Assembly (NCBI GenBank): GCA_000310025.1
Contig: FN648639.1
Span: forward strand, 49,321 to 59,821
Reading direction: 5' to 3'
DNA: 10,501 nucleotides
DNA from: Ectocarpus siliculosus
Taxonomy: Eukaryota > Sar > Phaeophyceae > Ectocarpales > Ectocarpaceae
Numbering within the stretch: the first letter of the stretch is position 1; each line of letters opens with the position of its first letter. This document shows positions 7,891 through 10,501 of this stretch, in pieces. The notes below the pieces were generated by a model. It was not told the DNA's origin. It was given only the letters and a program-made list of their open reading frames with translations, and made no database searches. The translations under genes and the position numbers were made by a program.

Positions 7891-8639
7891 ATGGGCTCTG
7901 TCGATGGCAGCAGTGTCGGTGATCCCGGGAGCGCAATGAGGGGCGTTAACCTGTTCTCGGGAGCGAACGTAGACGACAGCATGGCGGGCGACTCCGACTC
8001 GACATCTCCGGTAGACGCGGGGGGTAAGGCGGGCGACCTGTCGATGACGCCGAGCTTTGACTTGAACTTGTCTTCCGTGGAGGAGCGCGTGGCGGGCTTG
8101 GAGCTTGGCGGGGATGCTACGACGGCGTCCCCGCCTGGTGCGAACGCCTCTGGTGTGGACGACGGCAATGCGGATGGGGTCACCCCCACGGGAGGGGATG
8201 CCACTGACGCTGATCTCGCCGTTGGGGAATCGACGTCTTCGCCTATTGCCGACGAAGGGACCGCTCCCGCTTGCACGGCCGCTCCAGCGCAGAAGCAGTG
8301 TCTAGAGCCTCCGTCCCCCGCTGTGGCTCCGCGATCGTCGGCCGCCCCTGCTGACGGTTCCCCCGCCGCCGCTGCCACCGCCTCCGGCAAGAGGGCCTCG
8401 TTTCCCCCGAAAGACACGGCGGCGGCGGAGGCGGAGGCGGCGCCGTCTGCGGAGGTGTCGCCGTACGGGGCGCGGGGTAAGCTAGGCGGCGGCCTGTCTA
8501 CGAGCTCGACTTTCGGGGCGAGCAGCGACGACCGGGACGACGACTTCATGGCCACGGAGTTCGCCACCGATGCCGGCGTGGGGGCGCCCGTGGCGGAGAT
8601 TACGCTGTCGACGCTTCCCAAGGTGGAGGAAACCCTCCC

Positions 8640-8676
<37 letters not shown>

Positions 8677-9849
8677 GCTCCGCCTGCTCCGCCTACTCCG
8701 CCTGCTGCTGTTGACACGGAGGGCGGTGTCGATGGCGCCGCCGCCCCCGGCGCTAGCGGCGGCGCCGGAGGTAGCGTTGACGCTGAGAGCAGCGTCATCC
8801 TGGACGAGATGCTGGTGGCCGCTACCGGTGGCGGTTTCGGTTGCGCCAGCAGGGCGGGGATGAATGCCCCCACCCCGGGCGCAGGAGCGGGCCCTGCGAC
8901 TGCTGCTGCCGACAACGGTAAGGGCGGTGCGGCGGTGGTGGTTTTCGCCGTGGAGAAGGAGGCCATGGCGCTGGCGGCGGCGTGTGTTGCCGAGCAGGAG
9001 GCCCTGAACAAGGCGCCTGAAACGGCGGAGGCGGCGGCCACGGGAACGGAAAAGAAGGCCGCTGGCGTCGAGCGCGAGGGCGGAAACGAAGAGCCCGAGG
9101 TCGCCGGAGGAGAGAGCGGCGGTGACAAGAGGAACGGTGACGACGCGAGAAAGGGAAAAGCGCCCGCTGCTGTGCCCAGCAAGCAAGCCGTCGGTGGTGG
9201 TGGTGCCGAGGCAAAGCTCGGCGGTGGCGGTGGTGGCATGAAGAACGCCCGCGTGTCTATCTCGCGCGTGGCGGTGCCGGCCGCCGTCTCCGCGCGGCGC
9301 GGCAGCAGCGGCAGCAGCAGCCTTCGCCCGCCTTCGCCCTCGCGCAGTAACCTACGGCCCCCCTCTCCCGCGCGCAGCAGCGTGCGGCCCCCTTCTCCTG
9401 CACGCGGCAGCTTGCGGCCCCCTTCTCCTTCACGCAGCAGCAGCAGCAGCAGCGTGCGGCCGCCTTCCCCCTCGCGGGGCGGCGCCTTGAGGCCGCCGTC
9501 TCCTTCCGCCACGCAGCGCCGGCACTCGATGGCCTTCGGGTCCCGCGTTGACGGTAGCGGTAGCGCTGCTGCTGCTGCGGCGGCGGCGGCGAAGCGGACG
9601 GCAGCGGTCGAGGCGGCGAAGGAGAAAGCGGCGGCAAAGGCTAAAGCGGCGCCGGTCGTGGCGGTTCCTGTCAAGAGGGCGTCTTCGCGCGGAAGGGACA
9701 GGCTCGGGCGGGAGAGGGCGAGCGTGGGTGGGGTCAGCCGCGGGAGGGATGCGGGCACCAGCGCCGGGGGCGCTGCTTCTGCGGGTGAGGCTTGCTTTGT
9801 GTGTAGTTCGGTTGAAGTGGATGTGAAAAAGGGGGAGCATATGAAGTAG
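7891..9849 (+). CDS. Large low-complexity protein with Gln10, RPPSP repeats and Ala/Lys-rich tail
   Basis: One uninterrupted 652-codon frame, starting MGSVDGSSVGDPGSAMRG. No catalytic domain is recognised. In order: an acidic Ser/Thr/Gly/Asp-rich half with DDRDDDF; Gln10 at residues 252-261 followed by a Pro/Ala stretch; Ala/Glu/Gly/Lys-rich residues to about 449; six (L/V)RPPSP repeats at 476-540, the first four spaced exactly 10 residues apart; nine alanines at 559-567; and a Lys/Ala then Arg/Ser/Gly-rich tail. Acidic first half plus basic repeat region suggests an intrinsically disordered scaffold; basic S-P repeats of this sort occur in microtubule- or nucleic-acid-binding proteins, but function here is unknown. 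The start may be internal: CCAG at 7877-7880 could be an acceptor feeding in phase, with an in-frame TGA at 7870 upstream. The end is also doubtful: GCGG|GTGAGG at 9784/9785 is a good donor, and codon use becomes AT-richer after it. Confidence 0.7.
8644..8673 (+). repeat. Pure (CAG)10 microsatellite encoding Gln10
   Basis: Ten uninterrupted CAG codons lie within the large plus-strand ORF. All are CAG with no CAA interruption, which favours length instability. The downstream CCTGCTCCG units give a Pro/Ala stretch. Confidence 0.97.
9316..9510 (+). repeat. Coding repeat: six (L/V)RPPSP(S/A)R units
   Basis: Leu/Val-Arg-Pro-Pro-Ser-Pro units begin at residues 478, 488, 498, 508, 522 and 533. The first four lie on a 30-nt period. 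The last two are offset by an AGC (Ser) expansion at about 9436-9453 and by one extra codon. The last unit ends SA rather than SR. Confidence 0.95.
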
Positions 9850-10442
9850 AGTCTGGAGAAGGGTTAGGTTGCAATGTTTCGTACTCAAAGAACTTGAACC
9901 CTAGTGTTATATTTTCTACCGTTCCTCCTGTAATTGCCTTCAATTTTTAACCACAAGGGTTGTGAACAGTTGTTTCCTTTCCCCTTTTTTGTGTTTGCTC
10001 ACGACTGTCTTTGCGCTCACCACCTCTGGATTGAAAATTGTTCACTCTAGACAGTTTTCGAACCAGCAATCTTAAAACGCATTGACATCGTATGCATACT
10101 ACCGGCGCGATAGGCGAGACTGATGCACTTGACATGGTTGAGCTTGGTATGCTCAACAAGACGAGCACTCACAATGAGGGACGAGGGTTGCAATTGTAGA
10201 GTGATATGCATACGGAACGCCAGGAGGAGGCGGACAAGAAAGGAAGGAGTCAGTCCTCACGTGGACTATGGCGAAGAAGCATTGAGAACACCACGGTGTG
10301 TTGCTTGTCCTTGAGGATTGAGTGCTGTAGGGAGTAGAACCTGGAGTGCGAAGTCTCGAGACGACAGGAAATATACTCGACTACTTGACTCAAATCAAAG
10401 CTGCTGTAGTGCGTGGGCCCCAACTCATCATCTTCCGTTGCA
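9850..10442. other. 3' flank or intron, no gene seen
   Basis: AT-richer sequence with no coding frame of note. It holds the palindrome GTATGCATAC at 10090-10099, a 7-bp-stem hairpin GTTGAGC...GCTCAAC (10137-10157), and an inverted CTACAGCAG copy at 10401-10409. It may be the 3'UTR and intergenic DNA of the large ORF, or an intron if that ORF is spliced at 9785. Confidence 0.5.
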
Positions 10443-10501
10443 CTTCCTCTCTCCCTCTCTCTCCCTCTCTCCCTCTCTCCCTCTCTCCCTACCCCCCACC
10501 C
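10443..10501 (+). repeat. Pyrimidine microsatellite, CCCTCTCT-type units
   Basis: Nearly pure C/T sequence dominated by repeats of an 8-bp CCCTCTCT unit, passing into ACCCCCCACCC at the window edge. It could be a plain microsatellite or an unusually long polypyrimidine tract before an acceptor just outside the window. Confidence 0.9.

Noticed and set aside
7821-9758. 645-codon open frame on the minus strand opposite the large plus-strand ORF
   Set aside because: Its Pro/Ala/Ser/Leu/Cys content is the complement of the plus-strand codon bias. Long antisense frames are expected opposite GC-rich coding sequence, and the plus strand has the structured repeats (Gln10, RPPSP units).
10030-10115. 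tRNA-like B-box word GGTTCGAAA on the minus strand
   Set aside because: The flanks do not form a T stem, acceptor stem or A box, so no tRNA or clear tRNA-derived SINE can be supported.

Overview
This window looks like nuclear DNA of an intron-rich, moderately GC-rich eukaryote. It has split protein-kinase exons with good splice sites, long polypyrimidine tracts, very GC-rich coding exons set in lower-GC introns, and many CAG/CTG-type microsatellites. The kinase sequence and overall style fit a photosynthetic stramenopile. A filamentous brown alga of the Ectocarpus type is my best guess, but this is inference and no database was searched. Nothing bacterial (operons, ribosome-binding sites, CRISPR) is present.

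Layout. (1) Positions 1-2313, minus strand: the N-terminal half of a protein kinase in five exons, running from a modified glycine loop through the beta-3 lysine and alpha-C glutamate to the catalytic loop HRDIRPDN. The window ends inside the next intron, so the DFG motif and C-lobe are missing. One intron appears to use a GC donor. (2) 2314-4358: no convincing gene. It holds a TATA-like site, an A/C-rich degenerate repeat tract, a G-quadruplex-prone G tract, a 15-bp palindrome and a 16-bp tandem repeat built on the 9-mer CTACAGCAG, which recurs through the window. (3) 4359-4691, minus strand: a possible coding exon with a (Pro-Ala-Ala)6 tract. (4) 5303-7273, plus strand: a multi-exon gene for a disordered, probably regulatory protein with paired E-S-F motifs and an RRSPRLAS motif. 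One of its introns carries an imperfect inverted repeat. (5) 7891-9849, plus strand: a long, very GC-rich low-complexity ORF with Gln10, (L/V)RPPSP repeats and an Ala/Lys-rich tail; its 3' end may be spliced to an exon outside the window. (6) 9850-10501: AT-richer flank ending in a long CT microsatellite.

The genes show no obvious functional link. Only the kinase can be assigned to a family. The other two plus-strand proteins are lineage-specific-looking, intrinsically disordered products. No clear novel system such as a gene cluster or defence locus is visible. The points most worth checking are the GC-AG intron, the alternative frame-compatible splice paths at the start of the second plus-strand gene model, the intronic inverted repeat, and the dispersed CTACAGCAG motif.
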